From: Desulfitibacter sp. BRH_c19
GTDB taxonomy: Bacteria; Bacillota; DSM-16504; Desulfitibacterales; Desulfitibacteraceae
Length of the DNA: 64,000 bases
Assembly (NCBI GenBank): GCA_001515945.1
Contig: LOER01000036.1
Coordinates: forward strand, 122,692-186,691
Direction of reading: 5' to 3'
Under the pieces are notes generated by a model. The model did no database searches, was not told where the DNA came from, and saw only the letters and a program-made list of their open reading frames with translations. Numbering within the stretch: position 1 is the stretch's first letter; every line of letters begins with the position of its first letter. The translations under genes were made by a program, and so were the position numbers. Shown here piece by piece: positions 52,648-62,365 of the stretch.

Positions 52648-53506
52648 TGAATCTTATAAATGCTATCCCTAATAAAGTAAGTATAATTCCTATGATTTTT
52701 CTTTTTAGATTCCATCTTTCTTTTAGCACTATCATTCCCACAACAATTGTAAGTATGGTTGAGGTCTGGGCTAGAGGGCCTACTAAAGAAAGCTCTCCTA
52801 TCTTGTATGCTGCATAAAGTGCTAAAGTTGAAAGCATTTGAAAGAAACAGCACAATAGTATTATGTAGTTATTCCTTTGAGGTTTTACCAGACATTTCAT
52901 TTTCTCATAAGTGTTAGGTATAAATACAATAGTCATTAATGCTGGTATGATATAGATAACAACTTGAAAAAAAGCTACTGAAAAATAGTTTAAAAGATAC
53001 TTATCTAACGCATAGGCACAACTTATTAGAATTGCATATAGTAGCGTGTAATAATGATATTTTGTAAAATGATATTCTTTTCCCCTAATCCAATAAATTA
53101 CTATTAAACCTAAAAAGATGAAAAAAATGCCCATAAACTGGCTTAGATATAAATTTTCTTTAAAGAAGATAACACCTAATAACATGAGCCATATAGTCCT
53201 AGTGGTAGCAATGGTCTCAACTTGGCTAACTTCAATGTTCTTTAAGGATTTGAAAAACAATATCATACAAACGGTATAAAAAATACTAGATAAAAGAACT
53301 ACTAGCCATATCTTAATTTCAGTAGGGTATTGAATCTCTTCAAAGTAAAGGAAAGGTATAGTTAATAAGCTTACAACTAGCAGAAAGAATGAGCTAAATG
53401 CAGTAGGATCCACCTCCTCATCTAAGACCGAATACTTTTGTAAAAGTTTAGATGCTGAGTTTAAGGCTATATAGATTAAAACTAAATGAAACCAGTTAAA
53501 AGACAT
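52637..53506 (-). CDS. EamA/DMT family transporter
   Basis: A 289-residue membrane protein with ten hydrophobic segments in two EamA halves (SSIFYTVCMILFFKSLKNIE and YAAYKIGELSLVGPLAQTST are at equivalent points). Such proteins export small metabolites. AGGGGGA precedes the ATG. A decayed paralogue lies at 58544-58657, where most of the gene has been deleted in frame. Confidence 0.88.
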   Translation of the reverse strand: MSFNWFHLVLIYIALNSASKLLQKYSVLDEEVDPTAFSSFFLLVVSLLTIPFLYFEEIQYPTEIKIWLVVLLSSIFYTVCMILFFKSLKNIEVSQVETIATTRTIWLMLLGVIFFKENLYLSQFMGIFFIFLGLIVIYWIRGKEYHFTKYHYYTLLYAILISCAYALDKYLLNYFSVAFFQVVIYIIPALMTIVFIPNTYEKMKCLVKPQRNNYIILLCCFFQMLSTLALYAAYKIGELSLVGPLAQTSTILTIVVGMIVLKERWNLKRKIIGIILTLLGIAFIRFITF

Positions 53507-53655
53507 TTTGGTTCCCCCTAGAGATCAGCACATATATTGTGGGCGTTTCCTCCAAGGAGTAGCATATCATGAATTTATTTATTAGAGAACTGTTTTTGCA
53601 ATAAAAACAGCCCCTGATTTTGCTAGTACAGGGACTGCAATATTATTCTTCATTT

Positions 53656-54864
53656 TTAACGATTTTGGTTGCAAAAATCAATGGCGGTAAGTGTATAGAT
53701 TTGAACTGCTTGAATTAACTGCTCAATAGATATTTGCTCATTTTTTGAATGGGAAAATGATATGTCTCCACATCCACAAATAATGGTAGGAATATTGCGG
53801 TAGAAGTTTAAAAGTCCTGCATCAGTCCAACCGCGTCTGGTAGTACATGCCGGGTTCCTTTTTGTTACTAGCTTTACGTTATTAATTACTGTTTGGACAA
53901 TGCTTTCATTTTCGTCGGTTATCATTGGAACGTGATTCAAATGTTCCATTTTTCCGCATTCCATTAATATTAAACGAATATCTAGTCCTGGAACAGCCTG
54001 TTTTAGCTCTGTAATTATCTCTTCTATTTCTCGTGTTACATCTTCTATTTTTTCTGTATTAATATATCTTCTATCTAGTTGAATTTTACAGTATTCTGCA
54101 ACGGTGCTTGGTTGAGTTCCTCCTTCGATTTTACCAATATTCAACATGGATGGTCCCATTAGGGGATGGAAACGTTCTTTTAATTTGGGAAGCAACCTGT
54201 CTTCTAGGGCAGTAACTAGTCTGCATGCCATGTTGATTGCATTTATTCCTCTTTCCATATCACCGCTGTGTGCCCTTCTTCCGAAAAACTCTATTTCGAA
54301 CCATTCTAAGCCCCTATGCGCCACGGCATAATCAAAATTTGAAGGTTCTCCTACGATTGCACCATCAGCTTCGATACCACTTAAAACTAATTTTTCTGTA
54401 CCTTCTGAACAACCTTCTTCGCCAATGACTGCAGTAAAAGTCACATCACCTTTTAATTTTAACGGCAGTCTATTTAGGACTAGCATTGTCATGAGCATTG
54501 CAGCTACGGGACCTTTCATATCTACTGCACCCCTACCTAGGATGTGACCATCAATAATTTCTCCGCTAAATGGATTAAAATCCATTTCATAGGGTGGTAC
54601 AGTATCCACATGACCATTTAATAATAGCCTTTTTCCGTTACCTTCTCCCTTGATTGTTACAATAATATTATAGAGGTTTTCTTTGACAGGTTGTTTTTCA
54701 TAAGGTATATTATGCCTTTCAAGAAAAGAACATATATATTCTAAAACGTCCTTTTCCCTTTCTGGTATTTCCCAGTGACTCGGTCGTCTGATTAACTCTT
54801 GGGTTAATTCGACAAGTTCATCAGTAGAAAATACGCTGTTTATCTTCTGTAGCCATAATGACAT
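53656..54864 (-). CDS. M20 family peptidase (ArgE/DapE-like)
   Basis: A 402-residue metallopeptidase. Metal-binding residues are seen in LNGHVDTVPP (His and Asp, about residue 85), GRGAVDMKGPVAAM, and VIGEEGCSEGT (Glu). The lid domain follows. It probably cleaves small peptides or N-acyl amino acids in the cytoplasm. GGAGGGG precedes the ATG. The YfcC-type permease gene ends 22 bases upstream, so the two form an uptake-plus-hydrolysis operon. Confidence 0.92.
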   Translation of the reverse strand: MSLWLQKINSVFSTDELVELTQELIRRPSHWEIPEREKDVLEYICSFLERHNIPYEKQPVKENLYNIIVTIKGEGNGKRLLLNGHVDTVPPYEMDFNPFSGEIIDGHILGRGAVDMKGPVAAMLMTMLVLNRLPLKLKGDVTFTAVIGEEGCSEGTEKLVLSGIEADGAIVGEPSNFDYAVAHRGLEWFEIEFFGRRAHSGDMERGINAINMACRLVTALEDRLLPKLKERFHPLMGPSMLNIGKIEGGTQPSTVAEYCKIQLDRRYINTEKIEDVTREIEEIITELKQAVPGLDIRLILMECGKMEHLNHVPMITDENESIVQTVINNVKLVTKRNPACTTRRGWTDAGLLNFYRNIPTIICGCGDISFSHSKNEQISIEQLIQAVQIYTLTAIDFCNQNR

Positions 54865-54885
54865 ATAACCCCTCCAGTTATATTT

Positions 54886-56322
54886 TTATTGTAAACCTGT
54901 TAAAGTTGCAATTACTAAGAATACTAAGGCTATTAGGATCCAACCTACAATTAGCCTCCAGATAAATTTAAACCACTTTTCATATGGAATTCCTGCTATT
55001 GCGAGATATCCCATAAGAGCTGCAGATGTTGGAATAATTGAGTTTGTTATACCATCCCCATATTGGTAAGCCAAAACTGCTACTTGCCTGGTTATGCCTA
55101 CCAAGTCAGCAAGGGGTACCATGATAGGCATGGTTGTAACTGCCTGACCGCTTCCAGATGGAATAAAGAAGTTCAAGACAATCTGGAATGCATACATTCC
55201 GATAACAGTAATAACACTCGGTAAGCTTCCAAGTATAGAAACCATACCATTTATTAAAGTATCAATAATACGCCCATCTTCCAATAATACTAGAATAGCT
55301 CTGGCAAACCCAACTATAAGAGCTCCAAATGTTAAAGCCTTTGCCCCAACTACAAAAGATTCAAAGGTTTTATTAAGTGATAGCCCTCCAACAAGTCCTG
55401 AAATTATACCAATGGCTATAAATGATGATCCCAGTTCAGTTAAATACCAGCCCCATTCAAAAACACCATAAATATTGATAAGAATACCTCCAAAGAGGAC
55501 AGCAAATACTAAAATGTGTCTGATATTTAATTCTGGAATTTCTTCAGAAGTAAGGTTTAGTTCCTTCTCTTCCTTCTTAACCTGTTCTTCAATTTCATAC
55601 ATAACACTATTTTTTGGATCTTTCTTTACTGCGGTAGCATAACGAATAACATACCACATACCAAAAGCTAAAAAGAATACATATGCCACAGCCCTAAATG
55701 CCATCCCAGAAAACAATGGTAGTTCAGCAATACTTTGTGCTACACCTACCGTAAAGGGATTTAGCATTCCGCCAAAAAAGCCTGAAGCTGCACCACAGCT
55801 AATCATAGCGGTGCCAGTAATTGCATCAAAGCCCATTGCCCTGGCAATGGCAATACCTATGGGCACGAAAATTATACTTTCTTCAGCCCATCCAATTGTA
55901 AAACCACCAATAGAAAATAATAGCATGGAAATTGGGATAATTAATCTCTCCCGGTCGGCAAGTTTTACCACAATTTTACCAATACCTGCTTCAATTGCTC
56001 CTGTCGCTCTGATAATTCCAAATGCTCCACCAACAAGAAAGATATAAAAAATAATGGTAGAACCGGCAGCCATTCCTCTGGGAATAGCTTTGACCAATTC
56101 AAAGGGTCCAATGGTATTAGACTCAACTGATGCATAGCTTCCCGGTACAACAAGTGTTCTTTCAACTTCTTCATTGAAAGACCTTTCGAACTCTCCAGCT
56201 GGCACTACATAAGATGCCAAAGCCGCTACAATTAATACAATAAATAATAGTGCATAGGTGTGCGGTGTTCTAAACTTAAATTTTCTTTCTTTTTTTACTT
56301 CTACTTCGGTACCAGTACTCAT
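54886..56322 (-). CDS. YfcC/DcuC family transporter
   Basis: A 478-residue membrane protein with about 12 helices; the N-terminus RTPHTYALLFIVLIVAAL and loops GGMLNPFTVGVAQSIAELP and PSGSGQAVTTMPIMVPLADL fit the YfcC group of anaerobic C4-dicarboxylate-type carriers. These proteins move amino acids or small peptides. GAGGTG precedes the ATG. A sigma-54 promoter lies 43 bases before the start. Confidence 0.9.
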   Translation of the reverse strand: MSTGTEVEVKKERKFKFRTPHTYALLFIVLIVAALASYVVPAGEFERSFNEEVERTLVVPGSYASVESNTIGPFELVKAIPRGMAAGSTIIFYIFLVGGAFGIIRATGAIEAGIGKIVVKLADRERLIIPISMLLFSIGGFTIGWAEESIIFVPIGIAIARAMGFDAITGTAMISCGAASGFFGGMLNPFTVGVAQSIAELPLFSGMAFRAVAYVFFLAFGMWYVIRYATAVKKDPKNSVMYEIEEQVKKEEKELNLTSEEIPELNIRHILVFAVLFGGILINIYGVFEWGWYLTELGSSFIAIGIISGLVGGLSLNKTFESFVVGAKALTFGALIVGFARAILVLLEDGRIIDTLINGMVSILGSLPSVITVIGMYAFQIVLNFFIPSGSGQAVTTMPIMVPLADLVGITRQVAVLAYQYGDGITNSIIPTSAALMGYLAIAGIPYEKWFKFIWRLIVGWILIALVFLVIATLTGLQ

Positions 56323-56364
56323 CTACAAATCACCTCATTTATTAGTATTGTAAAAATAATATAT

Positions 56365-56380
56365 TGCAAAATTCATTCCA
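56365..56380 (-). promoter_or_regulatory. Sigma-54 promoter for the YfcC-M20 operon
   Basis: On the minus strand TGGAATG-AATT-TTGCA matches the -24 TGG and -12 TTGC(A) elements with exact spacing. It lies 43 bases before the YfcC start. Confidence 0.7.
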
Positions 56381-56419
56381 TGATAGAGAGGCCTAGTTGT
56401 ATTGAATATTTAGATAATT

Positions 56420-56488
56420 TAGGCAATTATATCCTAAATATTTAGGTGATTAGGATTAAACAAGATCCTAATCACCTAAATTGAGGCT
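56420..56488 (-). promoter_or_regulatory. Candidate activator-binding region upstream of the sigma-54 promoter
   Basis: Palindrome CCTAAATATTTAGG (about 56434-56447) and a 17-bp inverted repeat ATTTAGGTGATTAGGAT/ATCCTAATCACCTAAAT (about 56439-56482). One arm includes the end of the sigma-54 activator gene. Such repeats 40-110 bases upstream of a -24/-12 promoter are typical enhancer sites. Confidence 0.55.
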
Positions 56489-58483
56489 CTTTATAAAAGC
56501 TTTACCCTTTTCTGTAAGACATGACCCTTGTTTAGTTTTACCAATATAAATATACCCTTCATTTTCTAGTGTTTTTAATCGATATCTTAATTGTTGTTCA
56601 CTTAAATTGATATTTGAATCTTTAATTTCGTTGAATAGGCTATTCCTTCCTGCTCTTTTTCCTGATTTGTTTAACGTATCGATAGTAGTGAGAATTATTT
56701 GTTTCTCTGTGGTATCAGAATACATTAAATCTTTTTGCACCACAGTTGGGATTATGCGGTTAAAGGTAGGTGGCAGATGATACATTTGTATTTCATTGCC
56801 ATCACAAACTGCAAGTACATAGCTAATTATATTGATTAACTCTCTTATATTTCCCGGCCAATTGTAATTTGTTAAAAATTCTATGGCTTCTTTTGACCAT
56901 TTAAGAGTTTCGTTATGTATTTGAGTTAATGTCTTTAGTAATAAAGGAATATCTTCTTTTCTTTCATTCAAAGAAGGAAGAGAAATAGGAAGTACATTTA
57001 TACGATAAAATAAGTCCTGGCGGAACTTACCTGATCTAACAAGCTGAGGTAACGAACGATTGGTAGCTGCAATAATTCTTACATCAATATTTGATACTTT
57101 GGTATCCCCCACTCGGATCATTTCTTTTTCCTGCAATACTCGTAAAAGTCTTGATTGGATAGATAAGGATGCATCTCCAATCTCATCTAAAAAAACAGTG
57201 CCGCCGTTGCCTTGTTCAAATAGTCCTGTTTTTCCAGCTTTTCTTGCTCCAGTAAAAGCTCCCTCTACATAACCAAATAATTCGCTTTCAGCAAGTGATT
57301 CTGGAATGGAAGCAAAGTTCATTGCTACAAATGGACCTTTATGTCTAGGAGAACTGCAGTGAATAGCATGTGCCATTAATTCCTTTCCTGTACCACTTTC
57401 ACCAGATATTAGAATAGAATAATCACTTTTTGCCATTTTCTTTGCCAGGGTTATGGTGTTTTTAATAGCTGCACTATTGCCCACAATATCTTTAAAATTA
57501 TATTTTGCGACCCTGCCTGCATCCTTCAAATTATTCTTTAATCGATTTTCAAGGTTTGTGATTTGAGTAATATCTTTCAAGAAAAATAGTATGCCACACG
57601 ATTTACCTTCAAAATGGATCTCATGATTATTAGGCATATATATGTGGTCGTTAATGGATAATAATTGGTTATTATTATCCATTTTATCAGCCAAAAAAGA
57701 AATTTCTTTTAAGGAATAAGAAGTAGTATTATTAATATCTATATTTATCAGCTTTTCAGCTGCTTCATTATGAAAAATTAAGGTTTCTGTATTATCAAAT
57801 GCTAAAATGGGGTCTGGAATTGCCTGAAGTGTGCTTTTCAAATGTGCTAAGTATTTCTGCTCTCGTATATAAGCTTCACCTAATCTTTTTCCAAGCTCGA
57901 TCATTTTTCGTAGGAAGTTATCAATGTTTCTGTTAATTCTTTCTTCAGACAATCCTAATTTTTTAGCCAACGACAACAAGGTTTTAAGGTGTATTAATCG
58001 AATTCCTATATTAACAAACTGGTTTACACCTTTGGGTCTTATCAATATTTCTCCCAAGGTTATTGCAATGTTGATATCTGGATCCTCATCTTTGATACCG
58101 GGGTAAATGGGGATATATTTAAGATGGTTAATATTAGATTGTTCTAAAGTTTCTATCACTTCTTTACTGGTTCCAAGCAGGTTATTTATGACATATACCT
58201 TTGTACCTGATGGAATTCTTATCAATTGCTCTATATCCATCGGATCAAATTGTCGTTCAACTACTATAGTTTCTATATTAGTTCCTACTATTTCTATTGC
58301 AGGATAATAAATGTCTGGATCTGAACTTGTAATTAATGCAATGTCACCAAAAAGCTTCTCCCTAGGGTTTGCATTAAGAGCACATCCCACAATTTTAATT
58401 TCAGGCTCGAAAAAATCACATAATTGATTATATAGTAGTTGATATGTGTCAATTCCTTTGCAGATTAGACAAATAGTCTTCAA
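56468..58483 (-). CDS. Sigma-54-dependent transcriptional activator with PrpR_N domain
   Basis: A 671-residue regulator. The N-terminal 180 residues resemble the PrpR sensor domain (MKTICLICKGIDTY, then VKVYVINNLLGTSKEVI), followed by a PAS-type region (SYSLKEISFLADK) and an AAA+ ATPase (Walker A GESGTGKE, GAFTGARKAG for sigma-54 contact, Walker B GGTVFLDEIGD). The C-terminus is a winged helix (LSEQQLRYRLKTLENEGYI), not the usual Fis helix. It likely activates the YfcC-M20 operon next to it. TTG start behind GGAGG. Stop TAG. Confidence 0.92.
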   Translation of the reverse strand: MKTICLICKGIDTYQLLYNQLCDFFEPEIKIVGCALNANPREKLFGDIALITSSDPDIYYPAIEIVGTNIETIVVERQFDPMDIEQLIRIPSGTKVYVINNLLGTSKEVIETLEQSNINHLKYIPIYPGIKDEDPDINIAITLGEILIRPKGVNQFVNIGIRLIHLKTLLSLAKKLGLSEERINRNIDNFLRKMIELGKRLGEAYIREQKYLAHLKSTLQAIPDPILAFDNTETLIFHNEAAEKLINIDINNTTSYSLKEISFLADKMDNNNQLLSINDHIYMPNNHEIHFEGKSCGILFFLKDITQITNLENRLKNNLKDAGRVAKYNFKDIVGNSAAIKNTITLAKKMAKSDYSILISGESGTGKELMAHAIHCSSPRHKGPFVAMNFASIPESLAESELFGYVEGAFTGARKAGKTGLFEQGNGGTVFLDEIGDASLSIQSRLLRVLQEKEMIRVGDTKVSNIDVRIIAATNRSLPQLVRSGKFRQDLFYRINVLPISLPSLNERKEDIPLLLKTLTQIHNETLKWSKEAIEFLTNYNWPGNIRELINIISYVLAVCDGNEIQMYHLPPTFNRIIPTVVQKDLMYSDTTEKQIILTTIDTLNKSGKRAGRNSLFNEIKDSNINLSEQQLRYRLKTLENEGYIYIGKTKQGSCLTEKGKAFIKSLNLGD

Positions 58484-58543
58484 TGTATGATAGACCTCCT
58501 AACTAAAAATATAGTATAGAATTAATGCCTCCATCTATATCAC

Positions 58544-58657
58544 TTAAATAACAATAAATCTCATAAAGGAAATACCTACTATTGTTAAGATTATTCCTAA
58601 TATCTTTGTATATTTTTGTAAAAGTTTAGATACTGAGTTTAAGGTTATGTAAATTAG
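58544..58657 (-). pseudogene. In-frame deletion relic of an EamA transporter
   Basis: A 37-residue frame reads LIYITLNSVSKLLQKY then TKILGIILTIVGISFMRF. The first part matches the N-terminus and the second the C-terminus of the intact EamA gene at 52637-53506 (LIYIALNSASKLLQKYS, KRKIIGIILTLLGIAF). About 230 codons between are deleted without breaking the frame. No ribosome site was found. Confidence 0.85.
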
Positions 58658-58751
58658 CGGCCACGTAGTAAAAAATCATATAATTTTTAACATATAATAG
58701 CATAGCACAAAATTTTACCCTAATATATACTATATACTTTAATGGATACAA

Positions 58752-58793
58752 ATAAAAGCTAAGCTAAGGGCAATCCATAGCTTAGCTTTTTTA
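58752..58793. terminator. Terminator-like hairpin
   Basis: AAAGCTAAGCTA and TAGCTTAGCTTT arms (about 12 bp) with loop AGGGCAATCC, then TTTT. A-rich on the other side, so it may act in both directions. Confidence 0.75.
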
Positions 58794-58805
58794 GATTAAG
58801 TTCCC

Positions 58806-58897
58806 CGATAAACAGGATTCTTTATTCAGGTGGAGTATCCCACAGGATTAGTTCAACTAGAGTTCAGGGACAGTCACCTGAACTAAGTTTCACTGAA
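58806..58897 (-). repeat. Structured intergenic repeat, copy C
   Basis: On the minus strand: GTGAAACTT, hairpin AGTTCAGG/CCTGAACT, then TAGTTGAACTA-ATCC and a stretch ending ATACTCCACC. Same frame as copy A, with a different first hairpin. Confidence 0.5.
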
Positions 58898-58916
58898 TGA
58901 CTCCATCTGAACATTA

Positions 58917-58985
58917 TAGAGCGAAACTTGCCAACTTGTTTGGCGTAGATAAGCTAATCCTTTAGGGGAAACCGTTATCCATCGG
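58917..58985 (+). repeat. Structured intergenic repeat, copy B
   Basis: GAGCGAAACTT, hairpin GCCAA/TTGGC, then CTAATCC and GTTATCCA. It has the shared frame but yet another first hairpin. Confidence 0.45.
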
Positions 58986-58992
58986 ATAAATA

Positions 58993-59892
58993 TTAAGTAC
59001 TTGCTGGAATAAGCATCACAGGAATAGGGGAGTAGCGCGTTACCTGAAGACTCAAGCTTCCCATGAAGAGTTCGCTAACAAAACCTTTACCTTGACTACC
59101 CATGACAACAAGGGAGAGGGCAGGTTTATTTTTTATAGTATCTATAACAACATCTATGGCTCGACCTTCAGGAAAATCAAAATCAACAGATGTAGAACCA
59201 GCTTTTTCCAATCTGTTTTTAATAGCCTGTAATTCTGTTTGAATTTCTTTGGTTTTTTGTTTTTCTATCTTCTCAATCAAGCTAAGTTCTACTTGTGGAA
59301 ATGACAGTAGCGCCATATCAAGTTTTTCGTAATTCTGCACATGTAATATGCTTACTGGACATTTTGTTTCTTGGACAAGCTTTTCGACATAATTAAGGGC
59401 TTTTTCTGCCGTGCTGGAAAAGTCTGTAAGATAAAGGATATGCCCCGACATTTGTTTGCATTCAAGAACAATATTTTGAGTTTTATCTTGTTTTACTCTA
59501 ACCAATAAGACAGGTTTTTTGGCTAAGTTCAGAACTTCACCTGATACACTTCCTATGGTGGTCCTCTTTAATATTCCTTTTCCATGAGAACCTATTACTA
59601 TTGCCGAAACATTGTGTTTCTCAGCGATAAGGTTAATAGTGTGAGCTGGAATACCATGTACAGATTCAATAGTAGTATTTAAACCAGCCTCCTGCAATAT
59701 AGACTGTTGTTCTTTAAGAAGAGGGTTATCAGGACTAATAACAACTTCTTCATCAGGAGATATTGGTATTTTGTAGTCTATGTGAGCAAGAATAACTTCT
59801 TGAACACCTATACTTTTAAGATCTCCCGCACAACTTATAAGAACATTAGAAGTCTCCGATAAATCGGTACACACCAAGACTTTTTTAAACAT
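58993..59892 (-). CDS. Tandem universal stress protein
   Basis: A 299-residue protein made of two UspA domains. The ATP-binding loops are GSHGKGILKRTTIGSVS (about residue 105) and GSQGKGFVSELFMGSLS (about 272), each with the GX2GX9G(S/T) pattern. Such tandem proteins bind ATP and act in stress survival. GGGTGA precedes the ATG. It is a single gene near the repeats. Confidence 0.92.
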   Translation of the reverse strand: MFKKVLVCTDLSETSNVLISCAGDLKSIGVQEVILAHIDYKIPISPDEEVVISPDNPLLKEQQSILQEAGLNTTIESVHGIPAHTINLIAEKHNVSAIVIGSHGKGILKRTTIGSVSGEVLNLAKKPVLLVRVKQDKTQNIVLECKQMSGHILYLTDFSSTAEKALNYVEKLVQETKCPVSILHVQNYEKLDMALLSFPQVELSLIEKIEKQKTKEIQTELQAIKNRLEKAGSTSVDFDFPEGRAIDVVIDTIKNKPALSLVVMGSQGKGFVSELFMGSLSLQVTRYSPIPVMLIPAST

Positions 59893-60101
59893 AAAATATC
59901 ACCCCTTTGTTATTGTCTACTTTAACAAGTTCATTACGTATATATTAGACTAAAATTTACAATTATCCTTTATTTTCACAGAAACTTCAAAGAGTCTACA
60001 CACTTAACGCGTATCAAGAAATCCAGTTAAAGATGCAACATCATATTAAGGTGAATATGATATACCAAAAAGGAGTTGAAGGAGATAAGGTAAGGGGAAT
60101 A

Positions 60102-60992
60102 CTATGTCTTGCTTAAACGGGACGTAGTAAAAGATAGCCATTCTCGAACGGCAAAAGACAGGTATTTACCTTTTTTGCAAATAATCATTAGGTTAAGAAA
60201 TATTGATTGGTCTGTAATCGGAAGAGCTACTATTTTTTTTGGATTTAATTCCTGGCAAATTTTTTGGGGTAGTAATGCTATTCCCAATTTAGCTACTACC
60301 ATTTCCACCATAAAATCTCTTTGAGAGCTGCGGCAGACGATTTGGGGGAGGAAGCCGGCTGAACGACAGCAATTAATTATGTGGTCATGGAGTGAGAAGT
60401 CTTCTCCAAAAAGTACAAACTTTTCATCCTTTAAATCCTTCAGGCTAATCTTGTTCCTTTTGGACATAGGGTGTTCCGGATAAAAGACTACCATTAATGG
60501 GTCACTAATTAAAGGTGTAATTTCAAAGGCTTCTGGTTGCGCTGGAGCTGAGCATATGATACCTACATCCACATCTCCTGTCTCTACAGCAGTCTCAATT
60601 TTTTTGGAGCCTACCTCCATAAGCTCTAATTCTATTGTAGGGTAGCTTTGAATAAAATCTCCAATGGTTTTTGGAAAGAAGCTAGCACCAACGATAGGTG
60701 GAATACCAATTTTAATGCTACCCTTCTTTAAATTTATTATGTCCGAAAGAGTCGTGGTTAGGTTATCAAAGGAGGTAATAATTTCCTGGGTTTGTTGATA
60801 TACGGCTTGACCCGCATCTGTTAAAATTACCTGCTTTCTATCTCGATGAAATAACAGAACTCCCATCTCCTCTTCCATATCTCTTATCATTTTGCTGATG
60901 GAAGGTTGGCTGATATGTATGTTTTGGGCAGCTTTTGTAAAGCTTTGACTTTTGGCTACAGCCAGAAAGTACTTGAGATGATTAATGTTCAT
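60102..60992 (-). CDS. LysR family transcriptional regulator
   Basis: A 296-residue regulator with an N-terminal HTH (HLKYFLAVAKSQSFTKAAQN, recognition ISQPSISKMIRDME) and a C-terminal effector-binding domain (LKIGIPPIVGASFFP-like core). I use ATG 60992: AGGAG lies 9 bases upstream. It is divergent from the aminotransferase gene, which it probably controls. Stop TAG. Confidence 0.93.
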   Translation of the reverse strand: MNINHLKYFLAVAKSQSFTKAAQNIHISQPSISKMIRDMEEEMGVLLFHRDRKQVILTDAGQAVYQQTQEIITSFDNLTTTLSDIINLKKGSIKIGIPPIVGASFFPKTIGDFIQSYPTIELELMEVGSKKIETAVETGDVDVGIICSAPAQPEAFEITPLISDPLMVVFYPEHPMSKRNKISLKDLKDEKFVLFGEDFSLHDHIINCCRSAGFLPQIVCRSSQRDFMVEMVVAKLGIALLPQKICQELNPKKIVALPITDQSIFLNLMIICKKGKYLSFAVREWLSFTTSRLSKT

Positions 60993-61139
60993 TATTCTCA
61001 ACTCCTATCATAGATAAAAGGCATACAAAACATTCTTTATATATACTTCACTTATAATCTACCATTATTTATAATAATAGACAAGATGAGATTTGGGGAA
61101 AGTAAAATAAATGTTCTAAAGGAAGGGAGTTGTTTATTT

Positions 61140-62318
61140 ATGTTACAAATACCGGAAAGAAATCCAATACAGAAAACCTTAATGGGACCTGGACCAAGTA
61201 CAGTAGATCCTAGAATACTAAGGGCAATGTCAGAGCCGACAATAGGACACCTTGATCCCGATTTTCTAAAGATTATGAACGAATCTATGGAAATGTTAAG
61301 GTATGTATTTAACACAAAAAACCAACTAACAATGCCTATGTCAGGAACAGGCAGCAGCGGAATGGAAACAACATTTGTAAATATTCTAGAACAAGGAGAT
61401 AAGGTAGTCATTGGGGTAAAAGGTGTATTTGGAATGAGAATGGTAGATATGGCAAAAAGATGTGGAGCAGAAGTAATAGAAGTAAAAGCACCCTGGGGTA
61501 AAGCCCTTGATCCAGAAGATGTAAGAAAAGCGCTTTCAGATAATAAGGGTGTAAAGTTCTTTGCAGACGTACATGCAGAAACATCTACCGGAGTCCTACA
61601 GCCATTAAAAGAGCTGTCAGATATCTGTAAAGAATATGATGTAATGTTCTTAGCAGACACAGTAACCTCACTAGGAGGAGTGCCAGTAGACATAGATGAT
61701 AATGGAGTAGACATAGCATTTAGTGGGACCCAAAAATGCTTGAGCTGCCCTCCAGGACTAGCACCAATAACTCTTGGAGAAAGAGCCTACAAGGTATTAC
61801 AAAACAGAAAAACAAAAGTACAAAGCTGGTATCTTGACCTAACTATGATAGCCCAATACTGGGGTCAAGAACGAGTATATCATCACACAGCACCAATTAA
61901 TATGATATATGCCTTTCACGAAACACTAAGAATAGTATTAGAAGAAGGTAGAGAAAACAGATATGAAAGACACAAGAAAAACCATGCTGCCTTAATTGCA
62001 GGATTAGAAGCAATGGGCTTAAAGCTAATAGTAGACAAAGAGTATAGACTACCCCCACTAACAACAGTATACTCACCAGAGGGAGTAAACGAAGCAGAAG
62101 TAAGAAAGCAATTAATGAAGCAGTATAACATAGAGATAGGCGGAGGCCTAGGAGACTTTAAAGGTAAAGCATGGAGGATTGGTTTAATGGGATACGCAAG
62201 TACCCAAACTAATGTGATGCTGATACTAATTTCCTTAGGTAGCATTCTAGAGGGTATGGGTAAAAGAGTTGATAAAAAGGGAGCTCTTGAGGCAGCAGGA
62301 ACGGTATTTGCTTCCTAA
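61140..62318 (+). CDS. Class V PLP aminotransferase (alanine-glyoxylate/serine-pyruvate type)
   Basis: A 392-residue enzyme. GPGPSTVDPRIL at the N-terminus, GSSGMETTFVN, VHAETSTGVLQP and the PLP lysine motif SGTQKCLSCPPG (about residue 200) fit the AGXT/SPT group. ATG 61140 lies behind AGGAAGGGAG. It transfers an amino group to or from glyoxylate or pyruvate. A LysR gene is divergent and terminator stems follow. Confidence 0.92.
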   Translation: MLQIPERNPIQKTLMGPGPSTVDPRILRAMSEPTIGHLDPDFLKIMNESMEMLRYVFNTKNQLTMPMSGTGSSGMETTFVNILEQGDKVVIGVKGVFGMRMVDMAKRCGAEVIEVKAPWGKALDPEDVRKALSDNKGVKFFADVHAETSTGVLQPLKELSDICKEYDVMFLADTVTSLGGVPVDIDDNGVDIAFSGTQKCLSCPPGLAPITLGERAYKVLQNRKTKVQSWYLDLTMIAQYWGQERVYHHTAPINMIYAFHETLRIVLEEGRENRYERHKKNHAALIAGLEAMGLKLIVDKEYRLPPLTTVYSPEGVNEAEVRKQLMKQYNIEIGGGLGDFKGKAWRIGLMGYASTQTNVMLILISLGSILEGMGKRVDKKGALEAAGTVFAS

Positions 62319-62328
62319 AAATATACAT

Positions 62329-62365
62329 AAATGCCTTGAATAGAAAGTCTGTTCAAGGCATTTTT
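62329..62365 (+). terminator. Terminator after the aminotransferase
   Basis: AATGCCTTGAA and TTCAAGGCATT arms with loop TAGAAAGTCTG, then TTTC. Confidence 0.85.

Larger units (their letters stand above)
58484..58992. other. Intergenic region with relic, terminator and repeats
   Basis: About 510 bases between the sigma-54 activator and the USP gene. It contains the EamA relic (58544-58657), a bidirectional-looking terminator (58752-58793), and structured repeat copies C (minus, 58806-58897) and B (plus, 58917-58985). Confidence 0.6.

Noticed and set aside
61002..61139. LysR operator in the divergent intergenic region
   Set aside because: The region is AT-rich with near-palindromes such as TTATTTATAATAA, but no clear T-N11-A pair stands out, so no site is called.
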